A stretch of 64,000 bases of DNA from Streptomyces lincolnensis (GTDB lineage Bacteria > Actinomycetota > Actinomycetes > Streptomycetales > Streptomycetaceae), in the NCBI RefSeq assembly GCF_021173675.1, contig NZ_JAIHON010000023.1, positions 1-64,000 on the forward strand, written 5' to 3'. Positions 50,312-59,200 of the stretch are shown here, piece after piece. The position numbers and the translations under genes were made by a program. A model generated the notes under the pieces. The model saw only the letters and a program-made list of their open reading frames with translations, did no database searches and had not been told where the DNA came from. How positions within the stretch are numbered: the stretch's first letter is position 1; each line of letters begins with the position of its first letter.

Positions 50312-50962
50312 CTACCGGGGATCGAGCGTCACCAGGTGTTCGCCGGTCGCCGTGCGGACCTCGTAGCGGGCGATCTGGTCGGGGTGGAGGGCGGCGCCGC
50401 CGCGCATGGTGTGCGGGGTGGCGTCGTGGTCGGGGACGTTCCAGCCGGTGACCGTCTGTTCGGAGCCGTCCTCGCCGATGACCACGAGGTGGCAGGCGCG
50501 GGGGCCGGCGGCGTCCTTGACCTTGAGTTCGACCTCGCTGCCCCAGGCCTCGTCCTCGCTGGTGATCTGGGCCCAGACTCCGGAGCGTTGGTCGGTGGCG
50601 GTGATCTGCACGGCACTGTTGGCATCGCTCGCGAAGAGCACCGCGGCGGGCCCGGCGACGGCCATCACCACGGCCGCGGCCACCGCGTACAGCACGCGCC
50701 GGCGCCCCGCCCGCTGCCGCGCCGCGACCTCGCCGAGCAGCCGGTCCAGCAGCCGGGGGCCGGGCTGGGCCATGGGGTGCACCACCCGGGGCGTGGCCCG
50801 CCGGTAGAGCATCATCTGCCGGGACACCGGCCCGAACTCGGTCACCTGTGCCGAGCACCGGGGGCACTCCATGAGGTGGTCCTCGAAGCGGAAGGCGTCC
50901 GCCTCGTCCAGCACGCCGAGCGCGTACGCGCCGACGTCGCGATGCCTCTCCAGGGACCTCAT
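50312..50962 (-). CDS. Anti-sigma factor with zinc-finger (ZAS) domain
   Basis: A 216-residue membrane-bound anti-sigma factor. The N-terminal zf-HC2 domain has RHRDVGAYALGVLD and the zinc motif His-x3-Cys-x2-Cys in FEDHLMECPRC. One membrane helix is at about residues 92-112 (VLYAVAAAVVMAVAGPAAVLF), followed by an extracytoplasmic RskA-like domain (GVWAQITSEDEAWGSEVEL). It would hold the ECF sigma factor encoded at 51802 until a signal outside the membrane triggers release. ATG at 50962 has GAGG upstream; the longer frame with 20 more residues is less likely. Confidence 0.9.
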   Translation of the reverse strand: MRSLERHRDVGAYALGVLDEADAFRFEDHLMECPRCSAQVTEFGPVSRQMMLYRRATPRVVHPMAQPGPRLLDRLLGEVAARQRAGRRRVLYAVAAAVVMAVAGPAAVLFASDANSAVQITATDQRSGVWAQITSEDEAWGSEVELKVKDAAGPRACHLVVIGEDGSEQTVTGWNVPDHDATPHTMRGGAALHPDQIARYEVRTATGEHLVTLDPR

Positions 50963-50963
50963 G

Positions 50964-51074
50964 CCGAATCCTCGTGCCTTTGGGTGCGGGTGGGGTGACT
51001 CCTTGCTCCCACCGGTACGCACCAGCCAGCCGAATCACTCAAGGCACTCGCCGAATCGTAATCAAGGGATTCGG
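50964..51074. promoter_or_regulatory. CCGAATC repeat cluster upstream of the anti-sigma gene
   Basis: CCGAATC occurs at 50964-50970, 51030-51036 and 51051-51057, and inverted as GATTCGG at 51068-51074. The second and third copies are 21 bp apart, two helical turns, and the third and fourth form an inverted repeat with a 10-base spacer. The cluster is just upstream of the leftward anti-sigma gene and may be a multi-site binding region. Confidence 0.5.
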
Positions 51075-51124
51075 AGCGGCCGGGCCCGAGGATTGGTCCG
51101 AGTCGAAACGAATCCGGAAGAGAG

Positions 51125-51160
51125 TCGGAACGACCTAGAAGATCGGAACGACCTAGAAGA
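51125..51160. repeat. 18-bp tandem duplication at a stop codon
   Basis: TCGGAACGACCTAGAAGA is present twice without a gap (51125-51142 and 51143-51160). The stop codon of the leftward gene (51153-51155) lies in the second copy, and the first copy contains the same stop just beyond it. Confidence 0.9.
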
Positions 51161-51665
51161 GATGGATGGCGAGATGCCCCAGCGGCAGCCCGAGCTGCCA
51201 GGCGGGCGTCCAGACCTTCGGCCCCTCGTCCTCCCCGATCACCGGACCACCGCCCGGCACCGCGTTCAGATCGGGCGCGAGCAGCTCCGTCTCCTGCAGC
51301 CAGCGCCAGGCGGCCTCCGCCAACTCCAGGTCCGGCGAGGGCCCGTCGGCGGCGATCGCCTCGGCCGCCAGCGCAGCCATCCGCTCGCACACCCAGTCCT
51401 GCCACGGCTGGTCGTACGCCGTCAGCGACAGCCAGTTCTCCAACTGGGAGACGACCTGGATGCCGGACAGCTCGCCCTCGGTGTCGGACAGGAAGACGGT
51501 CAACGCCAGCGCGTCGCGCCCGGCCCGGAACTCGAACGACGTCGGGGGCATCAGATCCCCCGACCGCAGGAGTTCGTCGGCGATGTACTCGGCGTACAAC
51601 CAGGCCATGGGGACGGTCAGTTCGCCGTCCGCGCCGTCCGTGCTCTCTCGACCTCTGTGCAGCAT
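51153..51665 (-). CDS. Conserved hypothetical protein between sigma and anti-sigma genes
   Basis: A 170-residue soluble protein, acidic, with many Leu, Ala and Trp (PMAWLYAEYIADELLRSGD, ALTVFLSDTEGELSGIQVV, AYDQPWQDWVCERM, EAAWRWLQETELLAPDLNAV). There is no signal peptide, membrane helix or recognisable motif. I do not know the family. ATG 51665 has AGGAAGG upstream. Its position between the ECF sigma factor gene and its anti-sigma gene, all leftward, suggests it is part of the same regulatory transcript, but this is only context. Confidence 0.7.
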   Translation of the reverse strand: MLHRGRESTDGADGELTVPMAWLYAEYIADELLRSGDLMPPTSFEFRAGRDALALTVFLSDTEGELSGIQVVSQLENWLSLTAYDQPWQDWVCERMAALAAEAIAADGPSPDLELAEAAWRWLQETELLAPDLNAVPGGGPVIGEDEGPKVWTPAWQLGLPLGHLAIHLF

Positions 51666-51801
51666 CCCTTCCTGCCTTCCTCCGGTGCGTGCGCGTCGCC
51701 CGTCGCCGGGCCCCCAGTCCGGAACACGGATGGGGACAGCCGATTACTCAACCGGGGTACTCAGCAACTCGCTTTACGGAGGTTTGACTCATTCATGGGT
51801 T

Positions 51802-52347
51802 TCACCGCAGGTCGGCCGCGTATCCCGGAAGCACCCGGCGCAGGGCGCGCAGCGCGTAGTACGCGCGGGACTTCACGGTACCGGGCGGTATCCGGAGGAT
51901 CTCCGCGGCTTCCGCCACACTCGCCCCCTGGAAGTACACCAGCACCAGTACTTCACGGTGCTCCGGAGTGAGTGTCTTCACAGCCTCGCGCACATCGAGC
52001 GTCGCGGCGGCCCGCTCCGCGTGGTCCGCGCACACCCGCGCGTTCTCCAGGACCGCGTCGCCGACCTCCGCAGGACGCGCCTGCCGCGCCCGCCGCGCGT
52101 CGATCGCGAGCCGCCTGCCCACGGTCAGCAGCCAGGGCCGTACGGACTCGAAGTCGTCGGCGCGCAGCGCCTCGGGGTGCTGCCAGGCGCGTACGAGTGT
52201 CTCCTGCACCAGGTCCTCGGCGCGCTGTCGGTCACCGTCGCAGAGCCGGAGCAGCAGCGCGAAGAGGGGCCGGCCGTGCTCGCGCTGCAGTGCGGCGAGC
52301 TCGTGCTCGGCGGTCGTCCCGTTCGTGAGAGTGGTTCCGGCCGTCAT
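51802..52347 (-). CDS. ECF sigma factor
   Basis: A 181-residue extracytoplasmic-function sigma factor. Region 2 is at about 20-90 (REHGRPLFALLLRLCDGDRQRAEDLVQETLVRAW, then RPWLLTVGRRLAID). Region 4 is at about 115-175 (LTPEHREVLVLVYFQGASVAEAAEILRIPPGTVKSRAYYALRALR, read in parts). It would direct RNA polymerase to envelope- or stress-related promoters and be inhibited by the zinc-finger anti-sigma factor at 50312. ATG at 52347 is chosen because the conserved part begins soon after; no ribosome site is visible. The reading frame continues upstream without homology. Confidence 0.9.
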   Translation of the reverse strand: MTAGTTLTNGTTAEHELAALQREHGRPLFALLLRLCDGDRQRAEDLVQETLVRAWQHPEALRADDFESVRPWLLTVGRRLAIDARRARQARPAEVGDAVLENARVCADHAERAAATLDVREAVKTLTPEHREVLVLVYFQGASVAEAAEILRIPPGTVKSRAYYALRALRRVLPGYAADLR

Positions 52348-52558
52348 GGCCGTATGGCATAACAGGGGGCCGTTTCTGGACAGGGCGGGGGCGCATGTCT
52401 GCGACGGACGGTCGATCGCGTCGGCGAACGGTTCGATGAACGGTCCCCTCCGCCTCGTGGGCGGGCCGGACGGGCTAACGGGAGGGCCGGGCCCGTTTGA
52501 GGGCGTCTTCAGCTTCGTACCTATTTGTGAGTAAATATGATCACAGTGGGGTGAGCTG
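52348..52558. promoter_or_regulatory. Divergent region between the sigma gene and the CapA gene
   Basis: A 211-base intergenic stretch with an unusually AT-rich patch at 52519-52545 in an otherwise GC-rich region. The patch holds TGTGA (52526-52530) and TCACA (52541-52545), an inverted repeat with a 10-base spacer around a TAAATAT that could be a -10 element for the CapA gene. No gene seen. Confidence 0.4.
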
Positions 52559-53716
52559 ATGATTGCACGCAGGCAGCAAGTGGCCCTGGCTCTCACGGTC
52601 CTTCTCGCGACGGGCGCCGCCTGTCAGGGCAAGGACCACGACCCACCCGCCGAGCCGGGACGTCCGGCCCCGTCCGCCGCCGGCCCGCCCGGCTTCACGC
52701 TCGTCGCCTCCGGAGACGTCCTCCCGCACAGCTCGATCATCGACCGCGCCCGTTTCGACGGCGGCGGCCGCGGCCACGACTTCCGCCCGATGCTCGCGGG
52801 GATCGAACCGGTCGTCTCCCGCGCCGATCTGGCGCTGTGTCACATGGAGACCGTGTACGGCGCGAACGGCCACTACACGGGCTACCCCACCTTCAAGTCC
52901 CCGCCCGAGGTCGCCGAGGGCCTCGCCGCGACCGGCTACGACGGCTGCTCCACGGCCTCCAACCACAGCCTCGACGACGGTGCCGAGGGCATCCGCCGCA
53001 CCCTGGACGCCATGGACCGGGCCGGCGTACGGCACGCCGGTTCGGCCCGCACCGAGCAGGAGGCGCGCACGGTCACGGTGCTGCCCGCCGGGCCGGCGAA
53101 GGTGGCCCACCTCTCCTACACCTACGGCACGAACGGCTTCCCGCTCCCGCAGGAGCAGCCCTGGGCCGTCAACCTGATCGACGAGAACCGGATCCTGGCC
53201 GACGCCCGCGCGGCCCGGCAGGCGGGCGCCGACGTGGTCGTGGTGTCCCTGCACTGGGGCACCGAGTGGCAGGACGCGCCCGACGACCGGCAACTGTCCC
53301 TGGCGCGCTCCCTCACGGCCGCCCGCACCGGCGACCGCCCCGACATCGATCTGATCCTCGGCACCCACGCCCACGTCCCGCAGGCGTACGAGAAGGTCAA
53401 CGGCACCTGGGTGGTCTACGGCATGGGGGACCAGATCGCCGGCGAGATGTCCAACCACCAGGGCGCCCGCGACCCGCGCGGCAACCAGTCCACCCTCGGC
53501 CGCTTCACCTTCGCCCCGCCCGCCCGGCCGGGAGAGCGCTGGAAGGTCACCAGGGCGGAGTTCGTCCCGCAGTGGTTCGACGTCGACGCCGGCCGGGTGG
53601 TGAACCTCAACCAGGCGCTCGCCGCGGGCGCCGACGTGAGCGCCGTGCGCGACCGCATCCGCGAGGTGGTGCTCAGCCGGGGCGCCGCGAAGGACGGGCT
53701 CACGATGGGGAGGTAG
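52559..53716 (+). CDS. CapA-family lipoprotein (metallophosphoesterase-like)
   Basis: A 385-residue lipoprotein with lipobox ATGAAC at about residue 22. The CapA/PgsA domain (calcineurin-like phosphoesterase fold) has LVASGDVLPHSSIIDRA, ALCHMETVYG, GYDGCSTASNHSLDDGAEG (the Asn-His metal motif), VVVSLHWGTEW and LILGTHAHVPQ. In Bacillus the relative PgsA/CapA is part of poly-gamma-glutamate export; no capB/capC genes are here, so the role is uncertain. ATG at 52559 follows GGGGTGAG. Confidence 0.9.
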   Translation: MIARRQQVALALTVLLATGAACQGKDHDPPAEPGRPAPSAAGPPGFTLVASGDVLPHSSIIDRARFDGGGRGHDFRPMLAGIEPVVSRADLALCHMETVYGANGHYTGYPTFKSPPEVAEGLAATGYDGCSTASNHSLDDGAEGIRRTLDAMDRAGVRHAGSARTEQEARTVTVLPAGPAKVAHLSYTYGTNGFPLPQEQPWAVNLIDENRILADARAARQAGADVVVVSLHWGTEWQDAPDDRQLSLARSLTAARTGDRPDIDLILGTHAHVPQAYEKVNGTWVVYGMGDQIAGEMSNHQGARDPRGNQSTLGRFTFAPPARPGERWKVTRAEFVPQWFDVDAGRVVNLNQALAAGADVSAVRDRIREVVLSRGAAKDGLTMGR

Positions 53717-53765
53717 CCGCCGGCGGCCGGGCTCGGTGGGTTCGGCGTCCATGCGGCGGCCGCGG

Positions 53766-54239
53766 TCAGTCGGCCTCCACGTGGTCGAACGTCCGCAGCA
53801 TCTCCTTGAGCACGCGCTTGCACGCGCGCAGTTCGGCGTCGGTCAGATCCCCGCCCACCTGCCGGTTCAGCTCGTGCTCGCGCGTGAGGATCGTGGTGAT
53901 GACGGTCTCGCCCTCGTCCGTGATCCGGATCAGCGAGGACCGCTGGTGCGCGGGGTTGGGAGTGGTCTCCACCCAGCCCCGGGCCAGCGCGTCGTTCACC
54001 ATGCGCTGCACGAACTGCCGGGTCAGCGTCATGACCCGGCCCATCTGAGGCACCGTCATGGGCCCGTATCTGTGCAGCAGGGTCAGGACGGAGCGCACGC
54101 CGACGGACACCCCCTCGACCTCTTCGCCCTGTTCGAGCTTGCGCAGGCCGCGCCGGTAGAGGGCGCCGATCAGGTCGAACACCTCGCTGACCCGGTGGCC
54201 CAGTTCGTCGGGTGGCAGTGGTGCGTCGATGTCGTCCAC
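53766..54239 (-). CDS. MarR-family transcriptional regulator
   Basis: A 157-residue MarR regulator with winged helix-turn-helix (LTLLHRYGPMTVPQMGRVMTLTRQFVQRMVNDAL, read in parts) and the wing PAHQRSSLIRITDEG. Dimer helices lie at each end. GTG at 54239 gives the usual length; the ribosome site is weak. It is divergent from an alpha/beta hydrolase gene, and a duplicated palindromic element in the 57-base gap is the likely operator for both. Confidence 0.92.
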   Translation of the reverse strand: MDDIDAPLPPDELGHRVSEVFDLIGALYRRGLRKLEQGEEVEGVSVGVRSVLTLLHRYGPMTVPQMGRVMTLTRQFVQRMVNDALARGWVETTPNPAHQRSSLIRITDEGETVITTILTREHELNRQVGGDLTDAELRACKRVLKEMLRTFDHVEAD

Positions 54240-54248
54240 CCGGCCATC

Positions 54249-54298
54249 ATGACACCTTGGTTGCCAAAATCTTCTGAAGATGACACCTTGGTTGTCAT
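54249..54298. promoter_or_regulatory. Duplicated MarR operator
   Basis: ATGACACCTTGGTTG occurs at 54249-54263 and 54280-54294, 31 bp apart (three helical turns). The second copy is part of an inverted repeat ATGACA-N7-TGTCAT (54280-54298), which overlaps the ATG of the hydrolase gene. The arrangement fits two MarR dimers on one face of the DNA. Confidence 0.7.
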
Positions 54299-55112
54299 GA
54301 CCGATGCTTCGGAACTGAGCTTCTTCACGTCCACCGACGGCGACCTCGCCTACCGCGACACCGGCGCGGGCGACCTCGTGGTCCTGCTTCACTCCGGTTA
54401 CGTCGACCACCGCCTCTTCGAGGCGCAGATACCTGCCCTCGCCGCCGGCCACCGCGTGATCGCGGCGGACATCCGGGGCCACGGCTGGTCCGCCAACGCG
54501 AGCCGGCCCTTCCGGTGGGCCGACGACCTCGCGGGCCTGCTCCGGCATCTCGACGCCGGGCCCGCGGTCCTGGTCGGTGTGTCGATGGGCGGGGCCGTCG
54601 CGAGCGACACGGCGATCGAGTACCCGGAACTGGTCCGCGGGATCGTCCTCAGCGGGGCCACGACCAGCGACTTCCAGTACGCGGACGAGTGGACCCTGGA
54701 GGTCGTCGCCGAGTCCGCCCGCACCCTGAACTCCGGCGACATCGAGGCCTGGCTGAAGGTGTTCCTGCGGGGCGCCGCCGGCCCCTACCGCACGGCCGAC
54801 GACCTCGACCCGGCCTTCCGGGAGCGGCTGTGCGAGATGGCCCTGCACACCATCGCCAAGCACACGCCCGGAGAGCGGAACTGGCACGTGCCCATGACCG
54901 ACACCTGGCCCCGCGTCCCGAAGATCGACGTCCCCGTACTCACCGTCAACGGCGCCCTGGACTCACCCACCCTCCTCCCCGACGCGGAGCGCTTCGCCCG
55001 CACCGTCCCGAACGGCCGCGCGGTCGTCGTGGAGGACACCTCGCACTTCCCGAACGTGGAGAAGCCCGAGGAGTTCAACACCCTGCTCCTCGACTTCCTC
55101 CGCGCCGTCTAA
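54297..55112 (+). CDS. Alpha/beta hydrolase
   Basis: A 271-residue soluble hydrolase of the alpha/beta fold. It has the oxyanion region VVLLHSGYVDHRLF (HSG rather than HGG), AADIRGHGWS, the nucleophile elbow LVGVSMGGAVA, the acid in TVNGALDSPTL and the His in EDTSHFPNVEKP. The substrate is unknown. ATG 54297 lies within the operator and has no ribosome site, so the transcript may be leaderless. A hairpin immediately after the stop ends transcription. Probably repressed by the divergent MarR protein. Confidence 0.9.
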   Translation: MTDASELSFFTSTDGDLAYRDTGAGDLVVLLHSGYVDHRLFEAQIPALAAGHRVIAADIRGHGWSANASRPFRWADDLAGLLRHLDAGPAVLVGVSMGGAVASDTAIEYPELVRGIVLSGATTSDFQYADEWTLEVVAESARTLNSGDIEAWLKVFLRGAAGPYRTADDLDPAFRERLCEMALHTIAKHTPGERNWHVPMTDTWPRVPKIDVPVLTVNGALDSPTLLPDAERFARTVPNGRAVVVEDTSHFPNVEKPEEFNTLLLDFLRAV

Positions 55113-55132
55113 CGGTCGGCGAGCGCCGACCG
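55113..55132 (+). terminator. Terminator after the hydrolase gene
   Basis: CGGTCGGCG (55113-55121) and CGCCGACCG (55124-55132) are perfect complements forming a tight stem that begins directly at the stop codon. Confidence 0.65.
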
Positions 55133-55549
55133 CCGGTACGAGCAGCCGAAGCAGACCACCAGCCTCGCCGATCGGCAGGCGGTGTCGAGCGCGGCGAGAC
55201 GCCGCTCGCCGCGCTCCGCCGCGAGTTGCACGAAGAGGTGGGGCTGGCCGTCGACACGGACCCGCCGCATGTATGGCACCAGCAGGTCGTCGCCCCCGGC
55301 CACGCGGCAGGCTACGACGGAGTGGTCAACGACTATGTCCTGGTCCGCACCGCATCGTTCCCGCCACGCGGAGCGATGTCGGACGACGAACTCGCCGCCG
55401 AGCACATCGACGGCTTCCGCTGGTGGCGCCTTCGGGACATCGCGGACTACCGCGGTTCCGAACTGTTCTCACCCCGCGACCTGGCCACACCGCTGGCGGC
55501 GCTGATCGCCGAAGGCGTTCCGGCCGCACCGGTGCCGCTCGGTCTGTGA
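55133..55549 (+). pseudogene. Truncated Nudix hydrolase remnant
   Basis: The frame encodes a clear Nudix box (GGVERGETPLAALRRELHEEVGL in pieces: G-x5-E-x7-R-E-x2-E-E-x-G-L complete) and the C-terminal half of a Nudix protein (WWRLRDIADYRGSELFSPRDL). However, there is no N-terminal strand-helix region that should precede the box, and no in-frame ATG or GTG start before it; the upstream part of the frame runs back into the hydrolase gene and a terminator. I read it as a 5'-deleted remnant of a Nudix gene, possibly fused by deletion to the current upstream sequence. A sequencing error is a less likely alternative. Confidence 0.65.
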
Positions 55550-55663
55550 GACAAGTGGCTGAACAGGACGTCGTCCTGCTCCTGCGACCGCCCCCGACGG
55601 GCGAGCCAGGGCGTCCCGGAGCGCCGCCGGCGGTGGGCTCCGCGGACCACACGTCCCGAGCGC

Positions 55664-56125
55664 TCAGGGCACCACCGTCACCGGCCACCGCCCCGCCTTG
55701 ACCAGTCGTACCGCCACCGAGCCGACGATCCGGTGCCCCGCCTGCTCGGAGGCGCCGACGACCACCGCGTCGGCCTTGAGGTCGTCGGCGGCCTTGACCA
55801 GGCCGCTGTAGGGGTCGCCGCGGAAGGTGTGGAACTCCCAGCGGATGTCGAATATCCCCTTGGTCTGCTCGGTGGCCTCCCGGAGCTGGGCCACGAGGTC
55901 CTCGGCGATCGCGTCGGTGGTCTCGGCGACCGGCGCCCCGGCCGCCGCACCGGCCGCGAGGACCGGCTGCACGTACACGACCGCGAGGAGCGCGTGCTGG
56001 CGTCGGGCGAGGCCGCCGGCGTAGGCCGCGGCGCGGATCGAGGAGTCGGAGCCGTCGACGCCGACGACGATGACCTTGGGACCGTCGGTGCCCCGCTCGA
56101 ACTGGTGCGAGTGCTGTTCCGTCAC
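55664..56125 (-). CDS. Universal stress protein (UspA family)
   Basis: A 153-residue single-domain UspA protein. It starts the fold with KVIVVGVDGSDSSIRAAAYAG (Asp ligand for ATP), has LAVVYVQPV, and ends with the nucleotide-binding segment DAVVVGASEQAGHRIVGSVAVRLVKAGRWPVTVV (read in parts), a slightly divergent form of the G-2x-G-9x-G-S motif. It probably binds ATP and acts in stress or dormancy. GTG at 56125 is chosen because the fold begins shortly after; the frame's 48-residue extension is atypical. Divergent from lysX. Confidence 0.88.
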   Translation of the reverse strand: MTEQHSHQFERGTDGPKVIVVGVDGSDSSIRAAAYAGGLARRQHALLAVVYVQPVLAAGAAAGAPVAETTDAIAEDLVAQLREATEQTKGIFDIRWEFHTFRGDPYSGLVKAADDLKADAVVVGASEQAGHRIVGSVAVRLVKAGRWPVTVVP

Positions 56126-56214
56126 GGCTGCGAGGCTATCGGAATCCGCAGGTCCCGCCGCCGTCCGGGACCGCTCGACGGGCGGGGCCGCCGGGGTGTT
56201 CCTACAGTCGGAAC

Positions 56215-59200
56215 ATGAGTGCCACCGTGCAGGCCGCGCCGGCGAAGGACACGGGCCCGACGAGGCCACCCGGACACGCCTTCCTCAGCAGGGTGCCGGA
56301 GGGCTTCGCGGCCTTCTTCGGCGCCCTCGGCCTGCTGTGCGTACTGCTCGCCCTCGTCCCGCCTCTGCGCACCCTGCTCCGCCCGGCCGTCCGCCTCCTC
56401 GACCAGATCCTGGTACCCGTCAGCGCCAACCTCGCCTACGCCGTCTTCCTGTTCCTGCTCGCCGGCGCGACCGCCGCCCGCAAGAAGATCGCCTGGTGGC
56501 TGGTCGTGGTCTACCTGGGCCTGCTCGTGCTGGCCGACGCCCTCGGCGTCGCCGTGGGCCTGTACGCCGACTCGATCCCCTCGCTCGTGGTGTGCGCCCT
56601 CGCCCTGGCCCTGCTGGTCGTGGCCCGCCGAGAGTTCTACGCCGCCTCGCGCCGGGCCGCCGTACGCCGGGCCCTGGCCGTCCTGTTCGCCGGGCTGGTG
56701 GCTGGGATCCTGGCCGGCTGGGGGCTCGTGGAGCTCTTCCCGGGCACCCTGCCGCGCGGCCAGCGACTGGCCTGGGCCGCCGACCGGGTGTGCGGCGGCC
56801 TGATCTCGGGCGGCGCCTTCGACGGCCGCCCGTCCCGCGCCCTGTTCTTCCTCCTCGGTCTGTTCGGCGCGCTCGCCCTGCTGAACGCCGCCGCGACCCT
56901 GTTCCGCTCCCAGCGCCTGGAAGCGGCCCTGCATGGCGACGAGGAGGACCGTATCCGCGCCCTCCTGCGGCGCTACGGCGATCAGGACTCCCTCGGCTAC
57001 TTCGCCACCCGCCGCGACAAGGCCGTGGTGTTCTCGCCCAGCGGCAAGGCGGCCGTCGCCTACCGGGTCGAGGCCGGGGTGTGCCTGGCCGGCGGCGATC
57101 CCGTGGGCGACCGGGAGGCCTGGCCGCACGCCATCGCCGCCTGGCTGGAGATGGCCCGTCGGCACGGCTGGGCGCCCGCCGCGATGGGCGCCTCCGAGGA
57201 CGGCGCCAAGGCCTTCGCCCGCGCCGGACTCGGAGCTCTGCAACTCGGCGACGAGGCCATCGTGCAGGTCGCCGACTTCGACCTCGACGGCCGCGACATG
57301 CGCGTCACCCGGCAGGCCGTCCGCCGGGTCCGCCGCACCGGGGCGACCTGCCGGATCCGCCGTCACTCCACCCTCACCGACGCCGAGATGGAGGAGGCGA
57401 TCGACCGGGCCGACGCCTGGCGCGACACGGAGACCGAACGCGGCTTCTCCATGGCCCTGGACCGCCTCGGCGACCCGGCCGACGGCGACTGCCTGCTGGT
57501 GGAGGCGGTGAGCGAGGACGGCCGCCTCCTCGCCCTGCTCTCCTTCGTCCCCTGGGGCCGCGACGGCGTCTCCCTGGACCTGATGCGCCGTGACCGCGGC
57601 GCCCCCAACGGCGTCATGGAGTTCATGGTCGCCGAACTGTGCGCGGCGGCACCCAAGGCGGGCATCCGCCGGATCTCGCTCAACTTCGCCGTGTTCCGCT
57701 CCGCCTTCGAGGAAGGCGCCCGCATCGGCGCCGGACCGGTCCTCAGACTCTGGCGCCGCCTGCTGCTGTTCTTCTCCCGGTGGTGGCAACTGGAGGCCCT
57801 GTACCGCTCCAACGCCAAGTACCGCCCCGAGTGGTACCCGCGCTTCCTCTGCTACGGCGACGCCGGCGCCCTCGCCCGCATCGGCCTCGCCTCCGCGATC
57901 GCCGAAGGCTTCGTCTCCGTACCGTCGTTGCGCAAACTCTGGGGAAAGGGGCACCCGAAGGGCGGGCACCGGCCGGCCACCACCGAAGGCCTGCCGTCGC
58001 TCTCGGCGCTCGGCCTCGACGGAGGGGACGAGGCCGGGGCCGCACGGCCGGACGCGGACCTGCCCGAGCAGGTCCGCGTCCGGCACCGCACCCTGGACCG
58101 CCTGCGCGCCGACGGCACCGATCCCTACCCGGTCGCCGTCCCGCACCGCACCCACGCCCTCGCCGAGGTCCGCGCGGGCGAGCAGGTCACCGTCGCGGGC
58201 CGGATCATGCGGGTGCGCGACTTCGGCGGCATCGTCTTCGTGACGTTGCGCGACTGGTCCGGGGACCACCAACTCGCCCTCACCCGCGACCGGTCGGGCC
58301 CCGCCCTCGACCGCTTCACCGCCGACACCGACATCGGCGACCACATCACGGCCACCGGCCTCGCGGACACAAGCGACAAGGGCGAGCCCACCGTCTTCGT
58401 CACCTCCTGGCAGCTCACCGGCAAGTGCCTGCGCCCGCTGCCCGACAAACGCCGGGGCCTGACCGACCCCGAGGCCAAGGTCCGCATGCGCTACGTCGAC
58501 CTGGTCGCGAGCCCCGACGCCCGCGACGTGGTCCGCGCCCGCTCCACCGCCGTACAGGCCCTGCGCCAAGGCCTGCTGGAGCGCGGCTACCTGGAGGTCG
58601 AGACCCCGATGCTCCAGCAGATCCACGGCGGCGCCAACGCCCGCCCCTTCACCACCCACATCAACGCCTACGACCTCGACCTCTACCTGCGCATCGCCCC
58701 CGAGCTGTATCTCAAGCGGCTGTGCGTCGGCGGTCTGGAGAAGGTCTTCGAGATGGGCCGCACCTTCCGCAACGAGGGCGTCTCCCACAAGCACAACCCC
58801 GAGTTCACGATGCTGGAGGCCTACCAGGCGTACGCCGACTACGACGTGATGCTCGACCTCACCCGCGAACTGATCCAGGGCGCCGCGACCGCCGCCCTCG
58901 GCTCGCCCGTCGCCCGCAGGGACGGCACCGAGTACGACATCTCCGGGCCCTGGCCGGTCAAGACGGTCCACGGCGCGATCTCCGAGGCACTGGGGGAGGA
59001 GATCGACGCGGACACGCCCCTGGAGCGGCTGCTCCGGCTGTGCGACCGCGCCGGCGTGCCGTACACGACCGACGACGGCCGCGGCGACGTCGTCCTCGAG
59101 ATGTACGAGCGGCTCGTCGAGGAGCGCACCCAACTGCCCACCTTCTACAAGGACTTCCCGACCGATGTCTCCCCGCTCACCCGCCAGCACCGTCTCGACC

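Noticed and set aside
52526..52545. CRP-like site TGTGA...TCACA
   Set aside because: The spacer is 10 bases instead of the canonical 6, and the symmetry is short. I keep it only as part of an AT-rich promoter region.
54515..55549. A long frame suggesting a 344-residue Nudix protein
   Set aside because: Its first ~190 residues are an out-of-frame reading of the alpha/beta hydrolase gene; only the last part resembles Nudix.
56122..59190. A 1022-codon reverse frame across lysX
   Set aside because: Same reason: opposite-strand shadow of a GC-rich gene, low-complexity product, no start signals.
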